DNA of 64,000 nt from Streptomyces shenzhenensis (GTDB lineage Bacteria > Actinomycetota > Actinomycetes > Streptomycetales > Streptomycetaceae). Made by a program: the position numbers and the translations under genes. How positions within the stretch are numbered: the stretch's first letter is position 1; each line of letters starts with the position of its first letter. Where the stretch lies: assembly GCF_021462265.1 (NCBI RefSeq), contig NZ_JAJONF010000006.1, forward strand, positions 124,001 to 188,000, written 5' to 3'. Shown here piece after piece: positions 56,381 through 64,000 of this stretch. The notes under the pieces were generated by a model that saw only the letters and a program-made list of their open reading frames with translations, did no database searches and was not told where the DNA came from.

Positions 56381-57598
56381 GTGAGCAACTTCGACAAGAT
56401 GGTGCCGAGCGGCGGTGCGCCTACGCCCACGCTCAGCGGCGACGACGTCTTCACGCTGACCCCGCCGGAGGCGGTCGCGCCCGTGCCGCGGGAGCGGGCC
56501 GGCGGACTCGTACCGGTCGACGACAGCGTCCGTACGGACATGGCGCAGAAGGCCGCCGCGTACGTCCGGGGGCTGGCCTCGCTGGACGCGCGGTCGCCGG
56601 AGTTCGCGAGCAAGGTCGGTGAGATCACCGGCCTCGGCGCCGGCGAGATGCGCACCGCCGCCGCGCAGTCCAACCGCATGCTGGAGCGTGCCGTGCGCAG
56701 CCTGCCCGACAAGGGCGCTGACGCCCAGGCCAAGGTGGCCGGCTCCCTGGTCGAACTGCGCAGGGTCGTCGAGGACCTGGACCCGCGCGACCTGCCCGCG
56801 GGCCGGGGCCGCAAGTTCCTCTCCCGGCTGCCCGGAGGCAACAGGCTCCGCGACCACGTCGCCAAGTACGCCTCCGCGCAGGGCACGTTGAACAAGATCG
56901 TGGGGTCGCTGCGCGGCGGCCAGGACGAACTGCGGCGCGACAACGCGGCGTTGCAGACCGAGCGGGTACGGCTGTGGGAGACCATGGGCAAGCTCCAGGA
57001 GTACGTCGTCCTCACCCAGGCCCTGGACACCGCCGTCGAAGAGCACGCCGCCCGGCTGACGGACCCCCAGGAGGCCGACGCGGTACGCGCGGACGTGCTG
57101 TTCCCGGTCCGGCAGAAGCACCAGGACCTGCTCACCCAGCTCGCGGTGGCCGCGCAGGGCTACCTCGCGATGGACGTCGTACGGCGCAACAACGACGAGC
57201 TGATCAAGGGCGTCGAACGCGCCGCCACCACCACCGTGTCCGCACTGCGCATCTCGGTGATGCTGGCCTCCGCACTGGACACCCAGAAGAAGGTGGTCGA
57301 GCAGGTCAACGCGTTGCGCGGGACGACCGAGGAGCTGATCCGGGGCAACGCCGAGATGCTCGCGAGCCAGAGCGGGGAGATCCAGCGGATCGCCGCCGAC
57401 CCGGCCGTGGGCGCCGAGACGCTGCGGGCCGCGTTCCAGCAGATCTACCGGACCCTCGACGCCATCGACACGTACAAGGCGCAGGCGACCGAGGCGATGG
57501 CGAACACCGTGCAGTCCCTCACGGACGAACTCCAGCAGGCGAGCACCTACCTGGAGCGCAGCCGTGCCAAGGGGGCGCTGGAAGGCGGTCTCACGTGA
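56381..57598 (+). CDS. telA: TelA-family (toxic anion resistance) protein
   Basis: A 405-residue coiled-coil cytoplasmic protein of the TelA/KlaA family. The core runs DLDPRDLPAGRGRKFLSRLP, KIVGSLRGGQDELRRDNAAL and ERVRLWETMGKLQEYVVLTQ. VLFPVRQKHQDLLTQLAVAA, DVVRRNNDELIKGVERAATT and TVSALRISVMLASAL are the diagnostic C-terminal parts. TelA proteins are linked to tellurite, bacteriocin and cell-envelope stress tolerance, by an unclear mechanism. GTG 56381 follows ACGGGGACC. Its stop overlaps the next GTG (GTGA). Confidence 0.92.
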   Translation: MSNFDKMVPSGGAPTPTLSGDDVFTLTPPEAVAPVPRERAGGLVPVDDSVRTDMAQKAAAYVRGLASLDARSPEFASKVGEITGLGAGEMRTAAAQSNRMLERAVRSLPDKGADAQAKVAGSLVELRRVVEDLDPRDLPAGRGRKFLSRLPGGNRLRDHVAKYASAQGTLNKIVGSLRGGQDELRRDNAALQTERVRLWETMGKLQEYVVLTQALDTAVEEHAARLTDPQEADAVRADVLFPVRQKHQDLLTQLAVAAQGYLAMDVVRRNNDELIKGVERAATTTVSALRISVMLASALDTQKKVVEQVNALRGTTEELIRGNAEMLASQSGEIQRIAADPAVGAETLRAAFQQIYRTLDAIDTYKAQATEAMANTVQSLTDELQQASTYLERSRAKGALEGGLT

Positions 57599-59133
57599 CC
57601 AGACACCCGCTCCTCGCCCTCCTCGCGGCGGCGGCCGTCGTCCTGACCGGCTGCACCGCGAAGGACCACGACGACGACTCCGCGGCCCCGAGGCCCGGCA
57701 CCCTCCGCGTCCTCGCCTCCTCCGAACTCAGCGACATGACGGCCGTCTTCGACCGCGTCCGCAAGGACACCGGGGTCACCGTCCGCCCCACCTACATGGG
57801 CACCCTGGACGCCGTCGACCTGCTGGCCCGGGGGAAGGCCGACGGCAGGTACGACGCGCTGTGGCTGTCCTCCGACGACTACCTGCGGTTGCGCCCGGAG
57901 GCGGCGAAGAAGGTCGTCTCCGAGACCTCGATCATGACCAGCCCGGTCGCGATCGGGGTGCGGACGGCCACCGCCAAGGCCCTGGGCTGGAAGCCGGACG
58001 CGGTGACCTGGTCCCGGATCGAACAGGCCGTGGTGGCGGGCCGGCTGTCCTACGGCATGACGGACCCGGCCCGCTCCAACTCCGGCTTCGCCACGCTGAT
58101 CTCGGTCGCCTCCGCGCTCTCCGGCGCCCAGTCGGCGCTCACCGACGCGGACGTGGCCAAGGCGACCCCGCAGCTGAAGGAGTTCTTCAAGGGCCAGAAG
58201 CTGACCTCCGGTTCCTCGGGCTGGCTGGCCTCCGCCTACCAGCGGCGCGGTGACGTCGACGCGCTGCTCAACTACGAGTCCGTCCTCAAGGGCATCCCGG
58301 GTCTCACGGTGATCCGGCCCAGCGACGGCGTGGTCACCGCGGACTATCCGTTCTCCTCCCTCGCCGGCACCTCCGCGGCCACCCGCGAAGACGTCCGAGA
58401 GGTCACCGAGGACCTGCGCGGCGCGGCCGTGCAGAAGCTCATCACCGACACCACCCGCCGCCGCCCGGTGGTCGCCTCCGTCCCGCCGGCCGCCGGTCTC
58501 GACACCACTCGCCGCCGCGAACTCCCGTTCCCCGGCAGCCGGTCGGTGGCCGACGGGCTCATCTCGGCGTACGAGAACGAACTGCGCCGCCCCTCCCGCA
58601 CGGTCTACGTCCTGGACACCTCGGGCTCCATGGACGGTGACCGGCTGAACCGGCTGAAGAAGGCCCTCACCGACCTCACCGGCGACTTCCGCGACCGCGA
58701 GGAGGTCACTCTGATGCCGTTCGGCTCGGCGGTGAAGAGCGTGCGCACCCATGTCGTCGAGCCGGCGGACCCCAAGGCCGGTCTGGCCGCGATCCGCAAG
58801 GACACCGAGGCGCTGACCGCCGACGGCAACACGGCGATCTACACCTCGCTGGAGAAGGCGTACGACCAATTGGGAAGCGGCGAGGACACGTTCACCTCGA
58901 TCGTGCTGATGACGGACGGCGAGAACACCACGGGCGACAAGGCCGGTGACTTCGACGGCTTCTACCGCGAGCTCTCCACCGACCGGCAGCGGATCCCCGT
59001 CTTCCCCATCCTCTTCGGCGACTCCTCCCGCGCCGAACTCCAGCACATCGCCACCCTGACCGGTGGCCGTCTCTTCGACGCCCGGCAGGGCTCCCTGGAC
59101 GGCGCCTTCGAGGAGATCCGTGGCTACCAGTAA
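57595..59133 (+). CDS. lipoprotein with solute-binding and von Willebrand A domains
   Basis: A 512-residue lipoprotein. The lipobox is VVLTGC at about residues 14-19. A type 2 binding-protein domain (about 35-300; LRVLASSELSDMTAVFDRVR, MTDPARSNSGFATLISVASA) is followed by a vWA domain (about 335-512). Its MIDAS is YVLDTSGSMDG, with the Thr in ADGNTAIY and the Asp in VLMTDGENTTGD. All metal-coordinating residues are present, so ligand binding through Mg2+ is likely. It faces outward and is coupled to telA before it and to the membrane protein after it (14-base overlap). Confidence 0.9.
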   Translation: MTRHPLLALLAAAAVVLTGCTAKDHDDDSAAPRPGTLRVLASSELSDMTAVFDRVRKDTGVTVRPTYMGTLDAVDLLARGKADGRYDALWLSSDDYLRLRPEAAKKVVSETSIMTSPVAIGVRTATAKALGWKPDAVTWSRIEQAVVAGRLSYGMTDPARSNSGFATLISVASALSGAQSALTDADVAKATPQLKEFFKGQKLTSGSSGWLASAYQRRGDVDALLNYESVLKGIPGLTVIRPSDGVVTADYPFSSLAGTSAATREDVREVTEDLRGAAVQKLITDTTRRRPVVASVPPAAGLDTTRRRELPFPGSRSVADGLISAYENELRRPSRTVYVLDTSGSMDGDRLNRLKKALTDLTGDFRDREEVTLMPFGSAVKSVRTHVVEPADPKAGLAAIRKDTEALTADGNTAIYTSLEKAYDQLGSGEDTFTSIVLMTDGENTTGDKAGDFDGFYRELSTDRQRIPVFPILFGDSSRAELQHIATLTGGRLFDARQGSLDGAFEEIRGYQ

Positions 59134-59722
59134 GGCGCTCGCCTACCTCGAATCCCGCAAGAACCTCACCGGTTCGGCGGGCGGCCTGCTCGGCCTGGTC
59201 CTGACGTTCACGGGTGTGGCAGGCCCGTACTGGCCGGTGGTGGTGGCGGGTCTGTACGGCGCGGGCGCGCTGATCGCCCCACCGGAGCGGCCGCCGCTGC
59301 CGGACTTCCCGTCCCCTTCGGCCCAACTGGAGGAGGTACGGGCGGACTTCGCGCAGCTGGGCGCCTATCTGGCGGAGGTGGACCTGCCGGCGGCGGCCGC
59401 CGGGCGGCTGGCCGAACTGCGGGACCTGCTCTCCGCGCTGCTGGACCCGGGCTGGGCGGCCGAGCTGCTCGCCCAGGACCCGGAGGGGGTCCATGTCCTC
59501 TCCCGGGCGGTGCGCCAGGACATCCCGGAGGCGGTCGACAGCTTCGTACGGACCCGGTGGTGGACGCGTATGACGCCGGGCCAGGAATCCCCGGAACGCC
59601 ATCTGGAACGGCAGTTGGCGGTCCTGAAGGAGGAGGCCGGGCAGCTGGCGGCGGGCCTCGGGGAGACGGAGGCCCGCCGCCAGGAGACGCACACCCGGTA
59701 TCTGGAGGAGCGGGGCAACTGA
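59120..59722 (+). CDS. membrane protein, last gene of the TelA operon (XpaC-like layout)
   Basis: A 200-residue protein. Two close hydrophobic segments (GSAGGLLGLVLTFTGVAGPY, WPVVVAGLYGAGALIAPPE) are followed by a helical cytoplasmic part (LEEVRADFAQLGAYLAEVDL; LRDLLSALLDPGWAAELLAQ) and a terminal coiled coil (HLERQLAVLKEEAGQLAAGL). The two-helix plus helical-tail layout resembles XpaC proteins, which often accompany telA; this is inference from layout. GTG 59120 lies inside the end of the vWA gene after GGAGATCC. Confidence 0.8.
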   Translation: MATSKALAYLESRKNLTGSAGGLLGLVLTFTGVAGPYWPVVVAGLYGAGALIAPPERPPLPDFPSPSAQLEEVRADFAQLGAYLAEVDLPAAAAGRLAELRDLLSALLDPGWAAELLAQDPEGVHVLSRAVRQDIPEAVDSFVRTRWWTRMTPGQESPERHLERQLAVLKEEAGQLAAGLGETEARRQETHTRYLEERGN

Positions 59723-59824
59723 GCCGCCGTGTCGTCGCCCGTCGCGGGGCCGGTCCGGGTGGCCGTGCCCGTGACCGTGGTACCGGTCCGGCGGGCGACC
59801 GGGGTCACCACCCGAACAGGCGAA

Positions 59825-59878
59825 GGCCTGTCGTCACCGAGCTCCCCTCGGGGCGGAGGGGAAAGGCGACGACAGGCC
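59825..59878. terminator. long hairpin between convergent genes
   Basis: GGCCTGTCGTC (59825-59835) pairs perfectly with GACGACAGGCC (59868-59878), with an inner CCCCTC/GAGGGG stem. It lies between the TelA operon and pckA. The rest of the 271-base gap has no gene. Confidence 0.75.
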
Positions 59879-59993
59879 CACAGACCCCGCACCCCGTTGT
59901 GCGCGGCCTCGCCGGTTCACACCGCGGCCGGTCGTGACGATCGCTGGTCAGGGCAACATCCCCCAACCGGCCGCGGAGTCTTCGGTACGGGAC

Positions 59994-61817
59994 TCAGCCC
60001 AGCCGCTCCACGAGCGCCCGGTACTCGGCCCACAGCTCCTTCGGCGTGTGGTCGCCGAAGGTGTTCAGGTGGTCGGGGACGAGTGCCGCCTCCTCCCGCC
60101 AGACCTCCTTGTCGACGGTCAGCAGGAAGTCGAGGTCGCTGTCGTCGAGGTCGAGCCCGTCGGTGTCGAGGGCGTCACGGGTCGGCAGCACACCGATCGG
60201 CGTGTCCACACCGTCGGCCTTGCCGTCCAGCCGTTCCACGATCCACTTCAGGACCCGGGAGTTCTCGCCGAAGCCCGGCCAGACGAACTTGCCCTCGTCG
60301 TTCTTCCGGAACCAGTTGACGTAGTAGATCTTCGGCAGCTTGGCCTGGTCCTTGTCCTTGGCCACGTCGATCCAGTGGGCCATGTAGTCGCCCATGTTGT
60401 AGCCGCAGAACGGCAGCATCGCGAACGGGTCGCGGCGCAGTTCGCCGACCTTGCCCTCGGCGGCGGCGGTCTTCTCGGAGGCCACGTTGGCGCCGAGGAA
60501 GACACCGTGGTTCCAGTCGAAGGACTCGGTCACCAGCGGTACGGCGGTGGCGCGGCGGCCGCCGAAGAGGATCGCCGAGATCGGCACGCCCTTCGGGTCC
60601 TCCCACTCCGGCGCGATGATCGGGCACTGCGCGGCGGGGACGGTGAAGCGGGCGTTGGGATGGGCTGCCGGGCTCTCGGAGGCCGGCGTCCAGTCGTTGC
60701 CCTTCCAGTCGGTGAGGTGGGCGGGGGTCTCCTGCGTCATGCCCTCCCACCAGACGTCGTCGTCGTCGGTCAGCGCCACGTTGGTGAAGACGGAGTTGCC
60801 CCACAGCGTCTTCATCGCGTTGGCGTTGGTGTGCTCACCGGTGCCGGGCGCGACGCCGAAGAAGCCGGCCTCGGGGTTGATGGCGTACAGGCGGCCGTCC
60901 GCGCCGAACCGCATCCAGGCGATGTCGTCGCCGATGGTCTCGACGGTCCAGCCGGAGACGGTGGGCTCCAGCATGGCGAGGTTCGTCTTGCCGCAGGCGC
61001 TCGGGAAGGCGGCGGCGACGTACTTGGACTCGCCCTGCGGGGGCGTGAGTTTGAGGATCAGCATGTGCTCGGCGAGCCAGCCCTCGTCGCGCGCCATGAC
61101 GGAGGCGATGCGCAGGGCGTAGCACTTCTTGCCGAGCAGGGCGTTGCCGCCGTAGCCGGAGCCGTAGGACCAGATCTCGCGCGACTCGGGGAAGTGCGAG
61201 ATGTACTTGGTCTGGTTGCACGGCCAGGGCACGTCGGCCTGGCCCGGCTCCAGCGGGGCGCCGAGGGTGTGGACGGCCTTCACGAAGAAGCCGTCGTCGC
61301 CGAGTTCGTCGAGGACGGCCTGGCCCATGCGCGTCATGGTGCGCATGGAGACGGCGACGTACGCCGAGTCGGTGATCTCCACGCCGAGGGCGGAGAGCGG
61401 CGAGCCGAGGGGGCCCATGCAGAACGGGACGACGTACATCGTCCGGCCCTTCATCGAGCCGCGGAACAGGCCCTTCTCGCCGGCAAAGATCTCCCGCATC
61501 TCGGCGGGCGCCTTCCAGTTGTTGGTCGGGCCGGCGTCCTGCTCCCGCTCGGAGCAGATGAACGTGCGGTCCTCGACCCGGGCGACGTCGGTCGGGTCGG
61601 AGGCCGCGAGGTAGGAGTGGGGGCGCTTGATCGGGTCGAGCTTCTTGAAGGTGCCCTTCGCCACGAGCTCTTCGCACAGTCGCTCGTACTCGGCCTCGGA
61701 TCCGTCACACCAGACCACGCTGTCCGGTTGCGTCAGTTCGGCGATCTCGTTGACCCACGAGATCAGTTCCTGATGGTGGGTGGGGATGACGGTGGGAGCC
61801 GCGATGTCGCGCGCCAC
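59994..61817 (-). CDS. pckA: phosphoenolpyruvate carboxykinase (GTP)
   Basis: A 607-residue GTP-dependent PEPCK that converts oxaloacetate to phosphoenolpyruvate for gluconeogenesis. Signatures: [20 protein letters not shown] (kinase-1 loop with the reactive Cys), [20 protein letters not shown] (metal Asp), [20 protein letters not shown], and [13 protein letters not shown]. Length is standard for the GTP class and unlike the ATP class. GTG 61817 has TAGGAGCGATC upstream. It is monocistronic and links the TCA cycle (fumC in this window) to sugar synthesis. Confidence 0.98.
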   Translation of the reverse strand: MARDIAAPTVIPTHHQELISWVNEIAELTQPDSVVWCDGSEAEYERLCEELVAKGTFKKLDPIKRPHSYLAASDPTDVARVEDRTFICSEREQDAGPTNNWKAPAEMREIFAGEKGLFRGSMKGRTMYVVPFCMGPLGSPLSALGVEITDSAYVAVSMRTMTRMGQAVLDELGDDGFFVKAVHTLGAPLEPGQADVPWPCNQTKYISHFPESREIWSYGSGYGGNALLGKKCYALRIASVMARDEGWLAEHMLILKLTPPQGESKYVAAAFPSACGKTNLAMLEPTVSGWTVETIGDDIAWMRFGADGRLYAINPEAGFFGVAPGTGEHTNANAMKTLWGNSVFTNVALTDDDDVWWEGMTQETPAHLTDWKGNDWTPASESPAAHPNARFTVPAAQCPIIAPEWEDPKGVPISAILFGGRRATAVPLVTESFDWNHGVFLGANVASEKTAAAEGKVGELRRDPFAMLPFCGYNMGDYMAHWIDVAKDKDQAKLPKIYYVNWFRKNDEGKFVWPGFGENSRVLKWIVERLDGKADGVDTPIGVLPTRDALDTDGLDLDDSDLDFLLTVDKEVWREEAALVPDHLNTFGDHTPKELWAEYRALVERLG

Positions 61818-61976
61818 GATCGCTCCTAAATGAGGGATTTTTGATCTTTGGGCCCTTGCAGACCTTGTTGCCCCGTGGGGGCCGCGACCCGGACGCTTCG
61901 TAGCCGCTCATCCGGTGTCGACCGCACTCATTTGATACTCCGACTCGATCACCCATCTGTCCAGAGGGAGTCACAG

Positions 61977-62039
61977 ATGAGCGACGTGAGGAAGACCACG
62001 GTTTCTGCGTTCACCTGCGTTTCTTTGCGTCCACATTGA
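61977..62039 (+). CDS. possible 20-residue leader peptide upstream of hemolysin III
   Basis: ATG 61977 lies behind GAGGGAGTCACAG and opens MSDVRKTTVSAFTCVSLRPH, then TGA. A hairpin GCCCGCCCTTGCGGGC follows at about 62059-62074. The gap 61818-62167 otherwise holds the pckA and hemolysin III promoters. It may be a spurious frame. Confidence 0.3.
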   Translation: MSDVRKTTVSAFTCVSLRPH

Positions 62040-62138
62040 GTTCGCCTCAAGGTCTTTTTGCCCGCCCTTGCGGGCACCCCCGAGGCTCCGTGAGACGATG
62101 GCCGCCCGCGACGGCTGTCGGGGGGCGACTGATCCGTA

Positions 62139-62161
62139 ACTTACGGTTCCGTAGGTACGAT
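62139..62161 (+). promoter_or_regulatory. leaderless promoter with near-perfect palindrome before hemolysin III
   Basis: ACTTACGG-TT-CCGTAGGT (62139-62156) is an 18-base inverted repeat with one mismatch pair. TACGAT (62156-62161) ends six bases before ATG 62168. The palindrome has the form of many TetR-family operators; no such regulator is in the window. Confidence 0.55.
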
Positions 62162-62167
62162 GCCCTC

Positions 62168-62884
62168 ATGACTGCGTCCGCCCCCGACGCGCCCACGGAA
62201 CCGCCGGCCGCCGGCCGTGGTTCCGCCGCGCTCTCCTCCCTGTCGCAACAGGTCAAGCCCAAGCTGCGCGGCTGGCTGCACCTGGGCATGTTCCCGGCCG
62301 TACTCATCGCGGGCCTCGTCCTCACCGCCCTCGCCGACTCACCGCGCGGCCGCATCGCCTGCGGGATCTACGCCCTGACGGCGTGCCTGCTGTTCGGTGT
62401 GAGCGCGCTGTACCACCGGGGCGACTGGAGCCCGCGCATGGACGGCGTCCTGCGCAGACTCGACCACGCCAACATCTTCCTGATCATCGCGGGCACCTAC
62501 ACCCCGCTGGCCCTGCTGCTCCTGCCGGGTACCAAGGGCCGGTGGCTGCTCTGGGGCATCTGGGCCGCGGCGGCCGCCGGCATCGCCTTCCGGGTCTTCT
62601 GGGTCGGCGCGCCGCGCTGGCTGTACACGCCCTGCTACATCGCGATGGGCTGGGCGGCGGTCTTCTTCCTGCCCGACTTCATGCGCACCGGCGGGATCGC
62701 GGTCCTGGTCCTGGTGATCGTGGGCGGCCTCCTCTACAGCGCGGGCGGCGTGATCTACGGCATCAAGCGCCCGAACCCGTCACCGCGCTACTTCGGGTTC
62801 CACGAGGTGTTCCACTCCCTCACGCTGGCCGCGTTCGCCGTCCACTACGTCGGCATCTCCCTGGTGGCCTACCAGCACGCATAG
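62168..62884 (+). CDS. hemolysin III family (PAQR/YqfA-like) membrane protein
   Basis: A 238-residue seven-helix protein. Helices include WLHLGMFPAVLIAGLVLTAL, GIYALTACLLFGVSALYHRG and ANIFLIIAGTYTPLALLLLP. The family's metal-site motifs are SALYHRG, RRLDHANIF and the C-terminal FGFHEVFHSLTLAAFAVHYV, with Ser, Asp and His residues conserved as in PAQR hydrolases. ATG 62168 is chosen; no Shine-Dalgarno, but a -10 box in leaderless position. Despite the name, the family is not shown to lyse cells in streptomycetes. Confidence 0.92.
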   Translation: MTASAPDAPTEPPAAGRGSAALSSLSQQVKPKLRGWLHLGMFPAVLIAGLVLTALADSPRGRIACGIYALTACLLFGVSALYHRGDWSPRMDGVLRRLDHANIFLIIAGTYTPLALLLLPGTKGRWLLWGIWAAAAAGIAFRVFWVGAPRWLYTPCYIAMGWAAVFFLPDFMRTGGIAVLVLVIVGGLLYSAGGVIYGIKRPNPSPRYFGFHEVFHSLTLAAFAVHYVGISLVAYQHA

Positions 62885-62904
62885 CCCCACCACCGCTCCT
62901 CCGA

Positions 62905-62939
62905 GTGGCCACGGCTTTCGAGCCGTGGCCACTTTTTTT
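62905..62939 (+). terminator. intrinsic terminator of the hemolysin III gene
   Basis: GTGGCCACGGCT (62905-62916), loop TTCG, AGCCGTGGCCAC (62921-62932), then seven Ts (62933-62939). It is a textbook rho-independent terminator with a UUCG tetraloop. Confidence 0.95.
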
Positions 62940-62974
62940 CATGCCCTCACGCACATTCCGACACCTACTCGCCA

Positions 62975-63025
62975 TTGACAGTCACTATATTTTGACAGCT
63001 ACTCTCATTTCATGGCTACTGTCAC
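62975..63025 (+). promoter_or_regulatory. promoter/operator region of the MFS gene
   Basis: TTGACAG occurs at 62975-62981 and 62992-62998, exactly 17 bases apart, and ACTGTCA, the inverse, lies just inside the gene (63018-63024). The AT-rich CACTATATTT is between the first two. Repeated TGACAG half sites suggest a MarR- or TetR-type repressor, probably encoded beyond the window. Confidence 0.5.
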
Positions 63026-64000
63026 TCATCTGGAAGAGGCGCACCGGAACCCCCGCCGCTGGTGGGCCCTGGGCGCTCTGGTCGCGAGCATGCTGGTGCT
63101 CGGCTTCGACACGACGATCCTCAACGTGGCGCTCCCGACGATGGCCCGGGAACTCGGCGCCACCACCAGCCAGCAGCAGTGGATGGCGGACGCGTACGTC
63201 ATCGTCTTCGCGTCGCTGATGCTCCCCGCCGGACTTCTCGGCGACCGCTTCGGCCGCCGCCGGATGCTCGTCGCCGGTCTGGCGGTCTTCCTGGCCGGCT
63301 CGGTGATGGGCTCGCTGGCCGGCGACGTGCACTGGGTGATCGCCGCCCGCACCGTGATGGGCGTCGGCGCCGCGCTGGTGATGCCGCTCGCGATGTCCGT
63401 GCTGCCCTCGCTGTTCGGGCCGGCCGAGCGCACCCGGGCCGTCGGCATCGTCTCGGCCGCCTCGGCACTCGGCCTGCCGCTCGGCCCGATCATCGGCGGC
63501 TTCCTGCTCAACCACTTCTGGTGGGGCTCGGTCTTCCTGATCAACGTGCCGATGGCCGCCATCGGCATCGCCGCCTGCGTCTTCCTGCTTCCCGAGACCA
63601 GCGACCCCGCCTCCCCCAAGGTCGACGCCCTCTCCACCGCGCTCACCGCGATCGGCCTCGGCGCCCTGGTCTACGCGATCATCGAGGCGCCCGACCGCGG
63701 CTGGGGGGATCCGCTGGTGCTGGCCCTGTTCGCGGTCGCCCTCGTGCTCGTCACGGCCCTGGTGCTGCGCGAACGCCGGGCCGGCCGCCCCATGCTCGAC
63801 ATGGCGCTCCTCACCCACCGCGGCTTCCTGCTCAACGCCCTCGCGGCGACGCTCGTGATGTTCGTGCTCTCCGGCCTGCTGTTCGTGCTGCCGCAGTATC
63901 TCCAGGCGGTCCTCGGCAACGACGCCCTCGGCACCGGCCTGCGCCTGCTGCCGATGATGGGCGGCCTGATCGTCGCCGCGCGGGCCGGCCAGCCGGTCGT
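63012..64000 (+). CDS. MFS drug exporter, DHA2 (14-TMS) family (cut by right edge)
   Basis: 329 codons are visible from ATG 63012 and the frame is open at 64000. The start MATVTHLEEAHRNPRRWWAL leads into TM1 (ALVASMLVLGFDTTILNVAL) with the DHA2 motif D1, LDxTIVNVALP-like. Motif A is GLLGDRFGRRRML and motif C is SALGLPLGPIIGGFL. QQQWMADAYVIVFASLMLPA is typical of EmrB/QacA exporters. At least eight helices are in the window. It exports cationic drugs or antibiotics with protons; substrate unknown. The repeated TGACAG motif before it suggests inducible control. Confidence 0.93.
   Translation, partial: MATVTHLEEAHRNPRRWWALGALVASMLVLGFDTTILNVALPTMARELGATTSQQQWMADAYVIVFASLMLPAGLLGDRFGRRRMLVAGLAVFLAGSVMGSLAGDVHWVIAARTVMGVGAALVMPLAMSVLPSLFGPAERTRAVGIVSAASALGLPLGPIIGGFLLNHFWWGSVFLINVPMAAIGIAACVFLLPETSDPASPKVDALSTALTAIGLGALVYAIIEAPDRGWGDPLVLALFAVALVLVTALVLRERRAGRPMLDMALLTHRGFLLNALAATLVMFVLSGLLFVLPQYLQAVLGNDALGTGLRLLPMMGGLIVAARAGQPV

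Noticed and set aside
59934..61829. 631-codon plus-strand frame antisense to pckA
   Set aside because: Shadow of a strongly supported enzyme gene.

Overview
The window is actinobacterial and almost certainly Streptomyces. It has very high G+C with third-position GC bias, many GTG starts, several start codons that sit directly on a -10 box (leaderless candidates), and typical Streptomyces genes: class A PBP with a Ser/Thr/Pro tail, SpoIIE-type phosphatase, FtsX/PadR cassette, secreted transglycosylase, GH18 chitinase with the chitinase promoter repeats, GTP-type PEP carboxykinase. The order fumC ... pckA looks like a core-chromosome segment; I recall it as similar to the S. coelicolor SCO5042-SCO4979 neighbourhood, unchecked.

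Region 1 (1-3249) is the end of a prophage or integrative element: an HNH endonuclease running off the left edge, a run of small hairpins, a frameshifted element gene and a large serine recombinase, with the host junction probably just beyond its 5' end. Region 2 (3250-24000) is mostly housekeeping: an oxidoreductase beside a truncated MerR remnant, fumarase, a DUF402 protein, a PP2C/ATPase regulator, a penicillin-binding protein, an epimerase divergent from a PadR-ABC-FtsX operon, an AI-2E-type exporter, a secreted transglycosylase with a palindrome-rich leader, PhoH and an isoprenyl transferase whose upstream region holds an orphan intrinsic terminator. Region 3 (24000-28050) holds small enzymes: methyltransferase, DinB, GNAT, LLM oxidoreductase, DUF192, Uma2 nuclease.

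Region 4 (28226-39395) is a 14-gene minus-strand Tad/Flp pilus locus: zinc-ribbon protein, CpaB, CpaE, two TadE-like pseudopilins, TadA, TadB, TadC, its own NarL-type two-component pair, Flp pilin, TadG-like protein, lipoprotein and OmpA-domain protein. Region 5 (39677-47521) has the chitinase and a divergent D-amino-acid/N-acyl-D-amino-acid catabolic locus with an IclR operator. Region 6 (47535-55161) is more accessory: secreted protease, a broken effector-associated/caspase-like gene pair, an aminotransferase, a GT2-methyltransferase fusion and a collagen-like secreted protein with near-perfect DNA repeats. Region 7 (55292-64000) has a four-gene TelA/vWA/binding-protein operon, pckA, hemolysin III and a DHA2 MFS exporter cut by the right edge.

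Two families of short palindromic intergenic elements recur. In two places such an element is translated: the N-terminus of a TadE-like protein and the C-terminus of the AI-2E-type exporter. Very long antisense open frames are GC artefacts and are left out.
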